From positions 1 to 48,805 of the forward strand of contig SCSG01000033.1 in assembly GCA_004322135.1 (NCBI GenBank): a stretch of DNA of 48,805 nucleotides, in the 5' to 3' direction. Origin of the DNA: Burkholderiaceae bacterium. Lineage in GTDB: Bacteria > Pseudomonadota > Gammaproteobacteria > Burkholderiales > Burkholderiaceae_B. The position numbers and the translations under genes were made by a program. Positions 8,679 through 18,864 of this stretch are shown piece after piece (positions within the stretch are counted from its first letter, which is position 1; each line of letters begins with the position of its first letter). Under the pieces are notes generated by a model. That model worked only from the letters and a program-made list of their open reading frames with translations, was not told the DNA's origin and searched no databases.

Positions 8679-9632
8679 ATGCTGGTTCAGCGCGTTATTA
8701 CCGCGATAGTTTTGCTTGTGGTGCTGGCGGGGGCTCTTCTGGCATCCACGCCGTGGCCGCTGCTGGTGCTGTTGGGCCTTGCCGCCGCCTGTGCCCTGTG
8801 GGAATGGCTGCACCTTGTGTTGCCGTCTTCGTCTCTGCTTGCGCCCGTGGTGGCAGGCGTTCTCTTCTTTGTTTGTGCGCTTGCGCTTTCGTCGCAGTGG
8901 GTGGGCGGTAGCGCGTCTTCAACTTTCGTGCAGGGTGCGTCGGCGTTGCTCATCAATGGACTGGTGCCGCTGGCGGCCGTGGCCTGGGTGTTCGGAGCCA
9001 CAACCCTGGTGGTGCGCGGCAATATACGCGGCGGTGCGTGCGCCCCGGACAATGCACACGATCGTGACCTTGACACTCGGCAAAGTGGCCGTGCTGCCGC
9101 GCGTGAGGGCATGCGCGCTATATCAGGCCCTGCGCGGTCAGGCGTTTTTGCCGTGGTGGCGGTCGCCGCGGCATGGGCGGCGCTGGTTCGGCTGTATCTG
9201 CTTTACGGAGCCTGGTTTCTGGTATCGCTTCTGGCCCTGGTGTGGTTCGCCGACATTGCGGCGTATTTTGTCGGCAAGGCTTTTGGGCGTCACAAGCTTG
9301 CGCCGCGCGTCAGCCCCGGCAAGACCTGGGAGGGCGCGTTGGGCGGCGTGGCCGCAGCAACCCTCTGGGTCGTTGCGGGCTATTGGCTGCCTGGCAGCTT
9401 TGGCGATGCTCTGGCGGCGCGCTGGCCGTGGTGGGCGGTGGTAGTGGTGGGGGCCTTGCTGGCGGCACTGTCCATCGTTGGCGACCTCTTTGAGTCGTTG
9501 CTCAAACGGCGTGCTGGCGTCAAGGATTCCAGCCGTATGCTGCCGGGGCATGGCGGCGTGTATGACCGTATCGACGCTTTGCTTCCGGTGGCGCCGGTCG
9601 CTTTATTGTTATTGGGGGTTTACGCGCCATGA
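8679..9632 (+). CDS. cdsA: Phosphatidate cytidylyltransferase (CDP-diglyceride synthase)
   Basis: CdsA converts phosphatidic acid and CTP to CDP-diacylglycerol, the precursor of all phospholipids, in the inner membrane. Many hydrophobic helices are visible, and the C-terminal signature [20 protein letters not shown] (continuing GVYDR) is intact. At 317 residues it is longer than the usual 270-290. A hydrophilic insert occupies about residues 113-154, between two membrane segments. The insert begins [18 protein letters not shown] and is not part of the normal family core. The stop overlaps the dxr start (ATGA at 9629), suggesting translational coupling. Confidence 0.95.
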   Translation: MLVQRVITAIVLLVVLAGALLASTPWPLLVLLGLAAACALWEWLHLVLPSSSLLAPVVAGVLFFVCALALSSQWVGGSASSTFVQGASALLINGLVPLAAVAWVFGATTLVVRGNIRGGACAPDNAHDRDLDTRQSGRAAAREGMRAISGPARSGVFAVVAVAAAWAALVRLYLLYGAWFLVSLLALVWFADIAAYFVGKAFGRHKLAPRVSPGKTWEGALGGVAAATLWVVAGYWLPGSFGDALAARWPWWAVVVVGALLAALSIVGDLFESLLKRRAGVKDSSRMLPGHGGVYDRIDALLPVAPVALLLLGVYAP

Positions 9633-10828
9633 CGCCTCAGCGTGTGTGTGTGTTGGGAGCCACTGGCTCCATAGGTGAAAATACACTTGATGTTATTGCC
9701 CGTCATCCAGAGCGCCTGTCCGTCTACGCGCTGAGCGCGTTCAGCCGGATTGAACGGCTGGCCCAGCTGGCGTGGGATGCGCGTGCCGAGGTGGTGGTGG
9801 TGCCCGACGACTCGGCCCGCCAGCGTTTCGCGCAGGCTTGGCCCCCCGGGCGCAAGTCTCCCGAAGTACGAGTCGGCGCGCACGCGCTCGAGCAGACTGC
9901 GGCTGATGCGAACGTCACGACCGTTATGGCGGCCATTGTTGGCGCTGCGGGCTTGCCCGCAGCCATGGCGGCGGCACGGGCTGGCAAGCGCGTGCTGCTT
10001 GCCAATAAGGAAGCCCTTGTGGCCGCAGGGAGCCTGTTCATGGCTGCCGTGCGCGAGCATGGCGCGCAACTTCTGCCCATCGACAGCGAGCACAACGCCA
10101 TATTTCAGTGTTTGCCCCAGACTGGCCGGGAGCAGGCGCCGGTGGCGCCGGAAAAGGGCGTGCGGCGGCTGCTGCTTACCGCGTCGGGCGGACCATTTCG
10201 CACCACGGCGCTTGATCAATTGTCTGCAGTGACCCCCGACCAGGCATGCGCCCACCCCAACTGGCGCATGGGCAGAAAAATCTCAGTGGATTCGGCGACC
10301 ATGCTCAACAAGGGGCTCGAGGTCATCGAAGCGCATTGGCTGTTTGCCATGCCGGTCGAACGCATCCATGTGGTCATTCATCCCCAAAGCATGGTGCATT
10401 CTATGGTGGAATACGAGGACGGCTCCATCCTGGCTCAGCTGGGTCAGCCCGATATGCGCACGCCGATTGCAGTCGGGCTGGGCTTTCCTGATCGCATCGA
10501 AAGCGGCGTCGGCCTGCTCAGTCTCGCCTCTTTGGGAAGGTTGGATTTTGAAGAGCCCGACTTGCATCGCTTTCCCTGCCTGCGCCTCGCATTCGAGGCC
10601 CTTGCTGCAGGGCAGGCTGCGTGCATTGCGTTGAATGCCGCCAACGAAGTAGCGGTTGCCCATTTTCTCGGCGAGGAAATTCGTTTTACCCAAATAGCCC
10701 ATGTCATTGAAGGATGTCTGAACAAGCTTGCCAGACAAGCCACACCACATCTTGCATCACTTGATGACGTACTGGCTCTTGATGCACAGACGCGTCTGGT
10801 TGCCCGCGAGTTTTGCCTAGTACAATGA
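9629..10828 (+). CDS. dxr: 1-deoxy-D-xylulose 5-phosphate reductoisomerase
   Basis: Dxr performs the second step of the MEP isoprenoid pathway, making 2-C-methyl-D-erythritol 4-phosphate with NADPH. The 399-residue protein starts with the NADPH-binding [19 protein letters not shown], then [12 protein letters not shown], and the metal and substrate site [12 protein letters not shown]. The flexible-loop and active-site region [19 protein letters not shown] is complete. It overlaps cdsA by four bases. Together with uppS it places isoprenoid supply inside this envelope cluster. Confidence 0.97.
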   Translation: MTPQRVCVLGATGSIGENTLDVIARHPERLSVYALSAFSRIERLAQLAWDARAEVVVVPDDSARQRFAQAWPPGRKSPEVRVGAHALEQTAADANVTTVMAAIVGAAGLPAAMAAARAGKRVLLANKEALVAAGSLFMAAVREHGAQLLPIDSEHNAIFQCLPQTGREQAPVAPEKGVRRLLLTASGGPFRTTALDQLSAVTPDQACAHPNWRMGRKISVDSATMLNKGLEVIEAHWLFAMPVERIHVVIHPQSMVHSMVEYEDGSILAQLGQPDMRTPIAVGLGFPDRIESGVGLLSLASLGRLDFEEPDLHRFPCLRLAFEALAAGQAACIALNAANEVAVAHFLGEEIRFTQIAHVIEGCLNKLARQATPHLASLDDVLALDAQTRLVAREFCLVQ

Positions 10829-10922
10829 GGCTCACAATCACGGCTGTGTGCCCGTGTGGCGTTGCCGCATTGATTGATGGTGCATATGTCGGGGCCACGC
10901 CCCTGCCGTGATCTGGAGTTCC

Positions 10923-12254
10923 ATGCTTTACACGTTGATTGCTTTCGCGGTGGCTCTTGGGCTGATCGTTACGTTTCATGAGCTGGGCCACTACTGGGTG
11001 GCCCGGCAGTGCGGCGTAAAGATCCTGCGGTTTTCCGTGGGGTTCGGCAAGGTGCTTTTGCGCCGGGTGGATCGTCACGGCACAGAATGGGCACTTTCCG
11101 CCATTCCTTTGGGCGGCTATGTCAAAATGCTTGATAATCCGTTGCCCGGATCCAGCCCCCAAGAGGCCGGACGCGCTTTCAACCGTCAAGGTGTCGGTAA
11201 GCGGTTCGCCGTGGTGCTTGCCGGCCCCATGGCTAATTTCGTTCTTGCGGCCTTGCTTTACGCACTGCTTGGCGTGGTTGGCACGCAAGAGCCAGCTGCG
11301 GTCATAGCTGCGCCCGCCCCCCATACTGCGGCCGCGATAGCCGGCTTTCAGGCGGGGGAACGTATTACTTATGTAAATGGCGCGGCGGTCCATTCCTGGA
11401 CCGAAGCGCGCTGGAGCTTGCTTGATGCGCTGACGTCAGGCGGCAAGGTTCCAATCACGGCACAGACCCCGCAAGGTGCCAGCCGGCAATATACGCTTGT
11501 CCTGCCGGAAATGCCGCCCGACCCGAATGGCGCTGATCCCATGGCACGGGCGGGCCTGGCGCTGGCACCTCCGCGTCCGCGAATCACCGATGTAATTCCA
11601 GGTGGCGCTGGCGCCCGGGCAGGGCTTGCTGTGGGCGATGTGATTACTGTTGTGGACGGGCAACGCAACCCCGATGCCGGCGCACTGGTCAAAGACATTC
11701 AGGGCCACGCTGGTCAGCCCGTCAACCTGACGGTCTCGCGCGATGGCGTAGTGATAACGCTTGTCGTAACACCACAGGTGGAAACCGTGGGTGGAGCTCA
11801 GGTTGGCCGTATTGGTGTCATGCTGGGCGGCGATTTGCCTATGGTTACTGTGCGCTATGGCCTGTTTGACAGTCTGGGGCGCGGGGTATCGCGCACGTTT
11901 GAAACCGCGTGGCTGTCGCTGAAGATGATGGGGCGTATGGTTACCGGCTCTGTTTCAGTGCGTAACATCAGCGGCCCGGTTACGATTGCTGATTATGCGG
12001 GGCGCACGGCACGTATTGGCCTTGCAGCTTATATAGGTTTTCTGGCTCTGATCAGTGTTAGTATCGGAGTCTTGAATTTATTGCCAATTCCCATGCTTGA
12101 TGGTGGCCATCTCATGTATTATGTTTTGGAAATTGTCCGGGGCAAGCCCGTCCCGGAACAGTGGCTTGAGGCGGGACAGCGTGTGGGGCTGGGTTTGTTG
12201 GCGGCGCTTATGGGATTGGCATTTTTCAATGATTTTTCCCACCTTTTCAGTTAG
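10923..12254 (+). CDS. rseP: RIP metalloprotease RseP (site-2 protease)
   Basis: RseP is an intramembrane zinc protease that cleaves anti-sigma factor RseA after DegS, releasing sigma-E, and also clears signal-peptide remnants. The HELGH motif is at residues 19-23 in the first membrane segment, and the third zinc ligand lies in the C-terminal NLLPIPMLDGGHL. Two PDZ domains lie between. The ATG at 10923 is preferred over the GTG at 10908 because GGAG (10915-10918) sits four bases before it. The product has 443 residues. Its place between dxr and bamA is typical for the group. Confidence 0.96.
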   Translation: MLYTLIAFAVALGLIVTFHELGHYWVARQCGVKILRFSVGFGKVLLRRVDRHGTEWALSAIPLGGYVKMLDNPLPGSSPQEAGRAFNRQGVGKRFAVVLAGPMANFVLAALLYALLGVVGTQEPAAVIAAPAPHTAAAIAGFQAGERITYVNGAAVHSWTEARWSLLDALTSGGKVPITAQTPQGASRQYTLVLPEMPPDPNGADPMARAGLALAPPRPRITDVIPGGAGARAGLAVGDVITVVDGQRNPDAGALVKDIQGHAGQPVNLTVSRDGVVITLVVTPQVETVGGAQVGRIGVMLGGDLPMVTVRYGLFDSLGRGVSRTFETAWLSLKMMGRMVTGSVSVRNISGPVTIADYAGRTARIGLAAYIGFLALISVSIGVLNLLPIPMLDGGHLMYYVLEIVRGKPVPEQWLEAGQRVGLGLLAALMGLAFFNDFSHLFS

Positions 12255-12307
12255 GGGCGTTCTGCCTTACAATCCTTCACCATTTGATCGACTAAGGATC
12301 TTCTAGG

Positions 12308-14665
12308 ATGTTGCTGCGCCGGAAATTTCATTTCACCAAGCGTGTGGTACCCGTAATTCTGGCTGCGCTGCTTGCGCCTGCCATTGCCAATGCCTTCACC
12401 CCCTTTGTCGTGAAGGACATCCGTGTCGACGGAATTCAGCGCGTGGATGCTGGCACGGTGTTCAGCTATCTGCCGGTCAAGGTGGGTCAGAAGTTCACTG
12501 ATGCCCAAGCCGCCGAAGCCATTCAGCACCTATACGCTACGGGTTTTTTCAGCGACGTCAAGATCGATACCGCCAACGACGTTCTCGTGGTTACGGTCAA
12601 AGAGCGCCCCACCATTGCCTCGGTAGTATTCAACGGCATGCGCGCATTCGATGCCAAGGCGTTGAACAAGGCGCTTAGTGGGGTGGGTTTCGGGCCCGGC
12701 CGTGTGTTCGACCAGTCCATGCTTGAGCAGGCAATATTTCAGCTTAAGCAGCAGTATCTGTCCAAGGGCAAGTACGCCGTCGAGATCACCCCCATCATTA
12801 CGCCGTTGCCGCGCAATCGGGTGGGTGTCAGCTTTGATATCTACGAAGGGGATGTGGCTACCATCCAGCAAATCAACTTCGTGGGCAACAAGGCCTTCTC
12901 ACAAAGTACCCTTGAAGACGAGCTCGACCTGACCACGTCGGGAATAATGACCTGGTACACCAATACCGACAAGTACTCAAGTGAAAAGCTTGAAGGCGAT
13001 GTCGAACGTATCCGCTCGTTCTATCTCGATCGGGGCTACCTGGAATTTTCGTCAGAGCCGCCTCAGGTCACCATTTCCCCCGATCGCCAGGGCATCTACA
13101 TAACCTTCACGATTCACGAAGGCAAGCCCTACAAGGTGCACAGCGTCAAATTGGCGGGCGACCTACTGGGGCTGGACGACAAGATTCAGAAGCTTGTGCA
13201 GATCAAGGCGGGCGAGACGTTTTCAGCGGCCAAGAGCAATGCCACCTCCAAGGCCATTACCGATTATCTCGGCACCCTGGGCTACGCCTTTGCCAACGTC
13301 AACCCCAACCCCGTGCTCGACCGCGAGAAGCACGAGGCGGATCTTACTTTTTACGTCGACCCGGGCCGCAGGGTGTATGTGCGGCGTATCCAGATCGGTG
13401 GTAATACGCGCACCCGCGATGCAGTCATTCGGCGCGAGATGCGCCAGAACGAAGCGGCCTGGTACGATTCGGCCAGCATCAAGACCTCGCGCGACCGTAT
13501 CGACCGTCTGGGTTATTTCACCGATGTAAGTGCCACCACGGCGCCGGTGCCTGGTTCGAACGATCAGGTAGACATCAATGTCAACGTCAAGGAAAAGCCC
13601 ACCGGGCTCATCAGCCTTGGGGTCGGGTACGGATCAACGGGCGGGATACTTCTTTCGGGCGGCATCAGTCAGGACAATATTTTTGGAAGTGGCCAAAGCG
13701 TGTCCATCCAGGCCAATACCAGCCAGATTGGCCGCGCCGTCGTGTTGGCGCATACTGACCCTTACTGGACCAAGGACGGCATCAGCAAGACCACGTCACT
13801 TTATTACCGTCGCACCTTGCCGTATCTGACCAGCGGTGGCTCTTCTTCCGTTTTCGGTCAGAATCAGGGCAACTACGCTATTACCAGTATGGGGGCTGGC
13901 CTGAATTTCGGTGTTCCCATTTCGGAATTTGATCGTGTGTTCGCAGGCGTTAGCTACGAGCGCAATACAATCGATCTATACACTCCGCCACAGGCCTACC
14001 AGGACTTCGTCGACCAGTATGGCCGCACAACGAATGCCGTCATCTTCAACCTGGGATGGTCCAAAGATACACGCGACAGCGCATTGGCGCCAACCAAGGG
14101 TAGTTACACACGCCTGGCCGGAAATTTTTCGACCATGGACTTGAAATACTACCAGCTTAGTGGGCAACAGCAGTATTTCCTGCCGTTGGGACGCAGCTTC
14201 ACGCTGGCTTTCAATGGTACGGTCGACTGGGGCCGTTCTTATGGCGGCAAACCCTTTCCGATCATCAAGGACGTATATGGCGGAGGCATCGGATCGGTGC
14301 GCGGCTACCAAGGAGGCTCACTCGGCCCGCGCGATACCATAACTGGTGACTACTTGGGTGGGGCTCGCCGTACGGTCGGCTCGGTGCAACTGTATCTGCC
14401 TTTCCCCGGCACCCAGCACGACAAAACATTACGCTGGTTTGTCTTTGCCGACGCGGGGCAGGTGGCTCCGGGTAACGGTCTGAGCTGCATGGCGGGTATC
14501 GGTAACGGAATCGAAGACCCATGCGGGTGGCGTTATTCGGCGGGTATCGGGTTGTCGTGGCAGTCGCCGATGGGGCCGCTCGAACTGTCGTTTGCTCGTG
14601 CGCTCAACGCCAAGCAGGGTGACGACAAGCAAGCGTTCCAGTTCCAGATCGGTACTGGTTTCTGA
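12308..14665 (+). CDS. bamA: Outer membrane protein assembly factor BamA
   Basis: BamA is the essential Omp85 channel that folds beta-barrel proteins into the outer membrane. The 785-residue precursor has a signal peptide ending near PAIANA, then five POTRA repeats (the first begins FVVKDIRVDGIQRVDAGTVF), then a 16-strand barrel. The Omp85 VRGY motif of extracellular loop 6 is present (GIGSVRGYQGG), and the chain ends in the outer-membrane terminal Phe (FQIGTGF). It follows rseP by 53 bp and is followed by a probable intrinsic terminator. Confidence 0.98.
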   Translation: MLLRRKFHFTKRVVPVILAALLAPAIANAFTPFVVKDIRVDGIQRVDAGTVFSYLPVKVGQKFTDAQAAEAIQHLYATGFFSDVKIDTANDVLVVTVKERPTIASVVFNGMRAFDAKALNKALSGVGFGPGRVFDQSMLEQAIFQLKQQYLSKGKYAVEITPIITPLPRNRVGVSFDIYEGDVATIQQINFVGNKAFSQSTLEDELDLTTSGIMTWYTNTDKYSSEKLEGDVERIRSFYLDRGYLEFSSEPPQVTISPDRQGIYITFTIHEGKPYKVHSVKLAGDLLGLDDKIQKLVQIKAGETFSAAKSNATSKAITDYLGTLGYAFANVNPNPVLDREKHEADLTFYVDPGRRVYVRRIQIGGNTRTRDAVIRREMRQNEAAWYDSASIKTSRDRIDRLGYFTDVSATTAPVPGSNDQVDINVNVKEKPTGLISLGVGYGSTGGILLSGGISQDNIFGSGQSVSIQANTSQIGRAVVLAHTDPYWTKDGISKTTSLYYRRTLPYLTSGGSSSVFGQNQGNYAITSMGAGLNFGVPISEFDRVFAGVSYERNTIDLYTPPQAYQDFVDQYGRTTNAVIFNLGWSKDTRDSALAPTKGSYTRLAGNFSTMDLKYYQLSGQQQYFLPLGRSFTLAFNGTVDWGRSYGGKPFPIIKDVYGGGIGSVRGYQGGSLGPRDTITGDYLGGARRTVGSVQLYLPFPGTQHDKTLRWFVFADAGQVAPGNGLSCMAGIGNGIEDPCGWRYSAGIGLSWQSPMGPLELSFARALNAKQGDDKQAFQFQIGTGF

Positions 14666-14670
14666 TGTTG

Positions 14671-14698
14671 GCTATTTAGTGGCACAATAGCTTTTTTT
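14671..14698 (+). terminator. Rho-independent terminator after bamA
   Basis: GCTATT (14671-14676) pairs with AATAGC (14686-14691) across a 9-nt loop, followed directly by seven Ts (14692-14698). It starts six bases after the bamA stop, so it probably ends or attenuates the bamA transcript before skp. The stem is AT-rich and short, so termination may be partial. Confidence 0.6.
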
Positions 14699-14728
14699 AT
14701 CTCTGCTTATTCGCAAGGTAGATTTTTC

Positions 14729-15286
14729 ATGAAGTCTCAAATTGTTTTAAAGCTTTCAACCTTTGGTCGTAGTGTTGTCCGCAGTAATCGCGCCCTGGTT
14801 CTTGCCGCAGCGCTTGGCGCCATGAGTGTGGTGGCGGCTCCGGCCGTTCAGGCGCAGGCCACGAAAATTGGCTTCGTGAGCACAGAACGCATCTTGCGTG
14901 ACTCTAAACCAGCCAAGGCTGCCCAGGCCAAGATCGAAGCCGAGTTCAAGGGCCGCGACAACGCGCTTCAGGCCATGGCCAACAACCTGCGCAATCAGGC
15001 TCAAAAATTTGATAAGGACGCGCCGGTGCTGTCCGAGTCCGACCGTGTCAAGCGTCAGCGCCAGTTGGCCGACCTTGACTCCGAGCTGCAGCGCAAGCGC
15101 CGCGAGTTTCAGGAAGACTTCAATCGCCGCCGCAATGAAGAGTTCTCCGGCATTGTCGAAAAGGCTGATGCAGCCATCAAGAAAATCGCCCAGCAGCAAG
15201 GTTACGACCTGATTATCCAGGACGCCGTTACGGTAAGCCCGCGCGTCGATATTACTGATCAGGTGATGAAAGCCCTGGGTGGCTAA
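14729..15286 (+). CDS. skp: Periplasmic chaperone Skp / OmpH family
   Basis: Skp is a trimeric jellyfish-shaped periplasmic chaperone that carries unfolded outer-membrane proteins to BamA. The 185-residue precursor has a long basic N-region and a signal peptide with cleavage near AVQAQA (residues 39-44). The small beta core opens TKIGFVSTERILRDS, and the middle is a highly charged coiled-coil hairpin rich in Arg, Lys, Gln and Glu. It lies between bamA and lpxD, the conserved place for skp. Confidence 0.94.
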   Translation: MKSQIVLKLSTFGRSVVRSNRALVLAAALGAMSVVAAPAVQAQATKIGFVSTERILRDSKPAKAAQAKIEAEFKGRDNALQAMANNLRNQAQKFDKDAPVLSESDRVKRQRQLADLDSELQRKRREFQEDFNRRRNEEFSGIVEKADAAIKKIAQQQGYDLIIQDAVTVSPRVDITDQVMKALGG

Positions 15287-15292
15287 CTGCCC

Positions 15293-16384
15293 ATGCCGGT
15301 ATTGCTAGCGCCCGATCAAGCACCGACATTGCACGAGTTATTGCGGGATGCGAATACCGCGGGCCTGGACTACCAGATTGTTCAAGCTGAAGGGCCCGCA
15401 CCCCGTATTCGGGGCTTGGGTTCTTTGCTTCGCGCGGGGCCGGACGAAATCAGCTTTCTGTCCAACCCCAGGCTTGCCGGCCAGCTTGACAGCTGCTCTG
15501 CCGCGTCGGTGGTTCTGGCTCCCGGAGTGTGCGAATCCTTGCCGGGTCGGCCGTGGCCTTTTTGGGTTGTGCAATGCGGCCAACCCTACCTCATGTATGC
15601 CTTGCTTGCGCAGTGGTTCGACCAGCACAGGATCAAGGGACTCGAAGTCGGCGTTCATTCCAGCGCAATCATCGCTGATAGTGCGCAATTGGGTGCCGGA
15701 GTCAGTGTGGGGCCGTATTGCGTCATCGAGGCGGGTGCGCGTATTGGCGCCGGCTCGAGGCTGGGTCCGGGCTGTTTCGTTGGCGCGAACTCCGCGATCG
15801 GTGGCGACTGCCTTTTACATGCGCACGTTACCCTTTATCATGGGGTCTCGGTAGGTGACCGGGCCGTGTTGCATAGTGGCGCAGTACTGGGTGCAGATGG
15901 GTTCGGTTTTGCTCCGGACCCCCGTCAAAGCACAGGAGCCTGGACTAAAATTGCGCAGTTGGGTGGCGTCTCGATTGGTAGCGACGTTGAGGTTGGAGCC
16001 AACACCACCATTGATCGTGGTGCCCTTGAAGATACGCAGATCGGTAATGGCGTCAAGCTCGACAACCAGATCATGGTGGCTCATAACGTGAGAATCGGTG
16101 ACCACACCGCAATGGCTGCCTGTGTTGGTGTAGCGGGCTCCACGGTCATTGGCAAGCGCTGCACCATAGGTGGTGCCTCCATGATCTCGGGCCATCTGGT
16201 GCTGGGCGATGATGTGCATGTGTCTGGCGGCACCGCTATTACGGCCAATCTCGGCGTACCGGGGCGGTACACCGGCGTGTACCCCTTTTCCGAACACACG
16301 CAGTGGCAGCGCAATGCGGCGGTGGTGGCGCAGCTGGCGCAATTGCGTCGGCGGCTTCGCGCGTTAGAGCGCCTTGAGAACTGA
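15293..16384 (+). CDS. lpxD: UDP-3-O-(3-hydroxyacyl)glucosamine N-acyltransferase
   Basis: LpxD adds the second hydroxyacyl chain to UDP-3-O-acylglucosamine, the third step of lipid A synthesis. It has 363 residues: an N-terminal uridine-binding domain, a left-handed beta-helix of hexapeptide repeats beginning near residue 120 (VHSSAIIADSAQLGAGVSVG), and a C-terminal helix (QLRRRLRALERL). The catalytic His region is LDNQIMVAHNVRIG. It starts six bases after skp and precedes fabZ, the standard lpx cluster. Confidence 0.97.
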   Translation: MPVLLAPDQAPTLHELLRDANTAGLDYQIVQAEGPAPRIRGLGSLLRAGPDEISFLSNPRLAGQLDSCSAASVVLAPGVCESLPGRPWPFWVVQCGQPYLMYALLAQWFDQHRIKGLEVGVHSSAIIADSAQLGAGVSVGPYCVIEAGARIGAGSRLGPGCFVGANSAIGGDCLLHAHVTLYHGVSVGDRAVLHSGAVLGADGFGFAPDPRQSTGAWTKIAQLGGVSIGSDVEVGANTTIDRGALEDTQIGNGVKLDNQIMVAHNVRIGDHTAMAACVGVAGSTVIGKRCTIGGASMISGHLVLGDDVHVSGGTAITANLGVPGRYTGVYPFSEHTQWQRNAAVVAQLAQLRRRLRALERLEN

Positions 16385-16430
16385 TTTGCTAATCAATCAT
16401 TGCACGCATATGTGCTCGTAGGGTACGAAA

Positions 16431-16883
16431 ATGGAACTCGATATAAGACAAATCATGGCGCGGTTGCCTCACCGCTATCCGATGCTGCTGATTGATCGAG
16501 TGCTCGAGATGGTACCCGGTAAAAGTATTGTCGCCGTCAAGAATGTGACCATAAACGAGCCGTTCTTCCAAGGGCACTTTCCTCATCATCCGGTCATGCC
16601 GGGCGTCTTTGTCATTGAGGCCATGGCGCAGGCTGCCGCTCTTTTTTCGTTCGAGGGCAACCCTGAAGTTAATCCGGCCAATAAAAAAATTGCCTATTAT
16701 CTGGTCGGGGTTGATGAAGCGCGGTTCCGGCGCCCCGTTGTGCCTGGCGATCAGCTGCGCCTGGAAGTCGTGGCCGACCGCATCAGTCGCACCATGTGCA
16801 AATACACCGGCAAGGCCTTTGTTGACGGGAAAGAGGTCGCCGGCGCCAAGCTTATGTGTGCTATCCGGGTTTTGGACGAATAA
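16431..16883 (+). CDS. fabZ: 3-hydroxyacyl-[acyl-carrier-protein] dehydratase FabZ
   Basis: FabZ dehydrates 3-hydroxyacyl-ACP in fatty-acid elongation and competes with LpxA/LpxD for hydroxymyristoyl-ACP. The 150-residue hot-dog-fold protein shows [15 protein letters not shown] and the catalytic [20 protein letters not shown], containing the active-site His and Glu. The stop overlaps the lpxA start (TAATG at 16881-16885), which couples the two genes. Co-location with lpxD, lpxA and lpxB is usual. Confidence 0.97.
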   Translation: MELDIRQIMARLPHRYPMLLIDRVLEMVPGKSIVAVKNVTINEPFFQGHFPHHPVMPGVFVIEAMAQAAALFSFEGNPEVNPANKKIAYYLVGVDEARFRRPVVPGDQLRLEVVADRISRTMCKYTGKAFVDGKEVAGAKLMCAIRVLDE

Positions 16884-17677
16884 TGTCCGGGCCGATTCAC
16901 GCGACGGCCATTGTCGCTCCCGGCGCACGGCTGGCGAGCGACGTGACGGTTGGCCCATATACCGTCATTGGCGAAAATGTGGTCATCGGCGAAGGTACAG
17001 TGGTGGGCGCGCATTGTATGATTGATGGCCTGACCACTATTGGTCGGAACAATACCTTTTACCGCTTTTGTTCCATCGGCGGCATGCCGCAGGACAAAAA
17101 ATATGGCGGCGAGCCTACGCGCCTTGAAATAGGTGATGGCAATATGGTGCGCGAATACGTCACCATCAGCACGGGTACCGTTCAGGATGTGGGCGTAACG
17201 CGTGTGCATGACGACAATTGGATTATGGCCTATGTGCATATCGCGCACGACTGCCAGGTAGCGAGCCACACTGTCATTGCGAACAATGTGCAACTAGCGG
17301 GGCATATTCATATTGACGACTATGCCGTTATTGGTGGCTCGAGCGCGGTGCACCAGTTCGTGCATATCGGCGCGCATACCATGGTAGGTGGGACCAGTTC
17401 CATTCGGCAGGATATTCCTCCCTATGTCATTGGCGCTGGCGACCCGTTTCGGCCCGTTGGCGTCAATTCCGAAGGGCTGAGCAGGCGCGGGTTCGATGCC
17501 GAGGTCATCGCCGCCGTAAAGGAAGCCTATAAGCTTCTGTATCGGCGTAAGTTGACCATTGAGCAGGCCGTCGAACAGATGGTTGCGCTGCAAGCCGCAA
17601 CGCCAGCCGCGCACGCCGCGCTGCAGGTGTATATCGATTTTCTTTCCTCTGTAACCCGGGGTATTTCGCGCCCATGA
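16883..17677 (+). CDS. lpxA: UDP-N-acetylglucosamine O-acyltransferase
   Basis: LpxA performs the first step of lipid A synthesis, transferring a hydroxyacyl chain from ACP to UDP-GlcNAc. The 264-residue protein is a beta-helix of hexapeptide repeats starting IHATAIVAPGARLASDVTVG, with the catalytic His in MAYVHIAHDCQVA, and ends in a helical domain. I place the start at the ATG overlapping the fabZ stop (16883). The frame extending to 16856 would add residues that no LpxA has. The stop overlaps the lpxB start. Confidence 0.97.
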   Translation: MSGPIHATAIVAPGARLASDVTVGPYTVIGENVVIGEGTVVGAHCMIDGLTTIGRNNTFYRFCSIGGMPQDKKYGGEPTRLEIGDGNMVREYVTISTGTVQDVGVTRVHDDNWIMAYVHIAHDCQVASHTVIANNVQLAGHIHIDDYAVIGGSSAVHQFVHIGAHTMVGGTSSIRQDIPPYVIGAGDPFRPVGVNSEGLSRRGFDAEVIAAVKEAYKLLYRRKLTIEQAVEQMVALQAATPAAHAALQVYIDFLSSVTRGISRP

Positions 17678-18864
17678 GCGTGCATATCGGCATGGTGGCT
17701 GGCGAGCCTTCAGGTGACTTGCTGGCCGCCCGGGTTATCCAGGGCGTGACTGCACGTGTACCGCAATGCCAGTGCCAGGGTATAGGCGGGCCCGCCATGC
17801 GGGAACAAGGATTCGAAGTGTGGCGCTCCATGGATGCACTGACGGTGTTCGGGTACGTGGACGCACTCAAAAGCCTGCCGCGGCTTGTGCACACTTATCT
17901 CGACGTTAAAAGGCGCTGGATGGGCGAGCCGCCTGCGGTATTTGTGGGTATTGACGCGCCTGACTTCAATCTGCGGCTGGAGCGGCAGCTCAGGCAGGCT
18001 GGCGTACCGACAGTGCATTTTGTAGGGCCCTCTATATGGGCCTGGCGCTACGAGCGCATCAATAAGATACGTGCGGCGGTATCGCACATGCTGGTGCTCT
18101 TTCCATTTGAAGAGGCCATCTATCGCAAGGAGGGTGTGCCGGTTACGTATGTGGGGCATCCCTTGGCCCAGATCATTCCCATGCGGCCCGATCGCGCTGG
18201 TGCGCGCCGCCAGCTCGGGCTGGACCCGTCGGTGAAGTTGCTGGCCCTGATGCCCGGCAGCCGGGCTTCGGAAATCAAATTGCTGGCGCCACGCTTTTTG
18301 CAGGCGGCACAGATCCTTCAGCGGCAAGACCCGAACCTGCATGTTCTTGTGCCCGTGGTCAACGCCGCGCGCCGCGCCGAATTCGAGGCGCAATTACGCC
18401 ACTACCCGGTCGCCAACCTGCGCATTCTGGATCAGGTTCCGCAGGCGGTCAGACCGGTTGCGTGGGATGCCATGGAAGCGGCTGACGCCGTGCTGGTGGC
18501 AAGCGGCACCGCCACGCTTGAAGCGGCACTGTTCAAGCGGCCTATGGTGATTTCCTATGTGCTGTCGCCGGCCATGCGCCGTTTGATGGCGTGGAAATCG
18601 GGCCAGGAGAAGCCATCACTGCCGTGGGTGGGGCTGCCCAATATTTTATTGAACGATTTTGCGGTGCCCGAATTGCTGCAAGACGAGGCCACGCCCGAAA
18701 AATTGGCCGAGGCATCGTGGCAGGCCCTGACCGATACGGAATGTGCTGACATGCTTGCCCGGCGGTTTACGCAGTTGCATGAAGCGCTGTGGCGCGACAC
18801 ACCGGCACTTGCCGCCGAAGTCATCGTCGAACTGGCCGCACATGGCCGGGAGGGCAAAGCATGA
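17674..18864 (+). CDS. lpxB: Lipid-A-disaccharide synthase
   Basis: LpxB, a GT-B glycosyltransferase of family 19, joins UDP-diacylglucosamine and lipid X to give the lipid A disaccharide at the inner membrane. The protein has 396 residues. The N-terminal [16 protein letters not shown] motif, the [17 protein letters not shown] stretch and the C-terminal donor-site motif [18 protein letters not shown] are diagnostic. It overlaps lpxA by four bases (ATGA) and rnhB by four bases, so the four genes are probably translated as one coupled run. Confidence 0.97.
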   Translation: MSVHIGMVAGEPSGDLLAARVIQGVTARVPQCQCQGIGGPAMREQGFEVWRSMDALTVFGYVDALKSLPRLVHTYLDVKRRWMGEPPAVFVGIDAPDFNLRLERQLRQAGVPTVHFVGPSIWAWRYERINKIRAAVSHMLVLFPFEEAIYRKEGVPVTYVGHPLAQIIPMRPDRAGARRQLGLDPSVKLLALMPGSRASEIKLLAPRFLQAAQILQRQDPNLHVLVPVVNAARRAEFEAQLRHYPVANLRILDQVPQAVRPVAWDAMEAADAVLVASGTATLEAALFKRPMVISYVLSPAMRRLMAWKSGQEKPSLPWVGLPNILLNDFAVPELLQDEATPEKLAEASWQALTDTECADMLARRFTQLHEALWRDTPALAAEVIVELAAHGREGKA

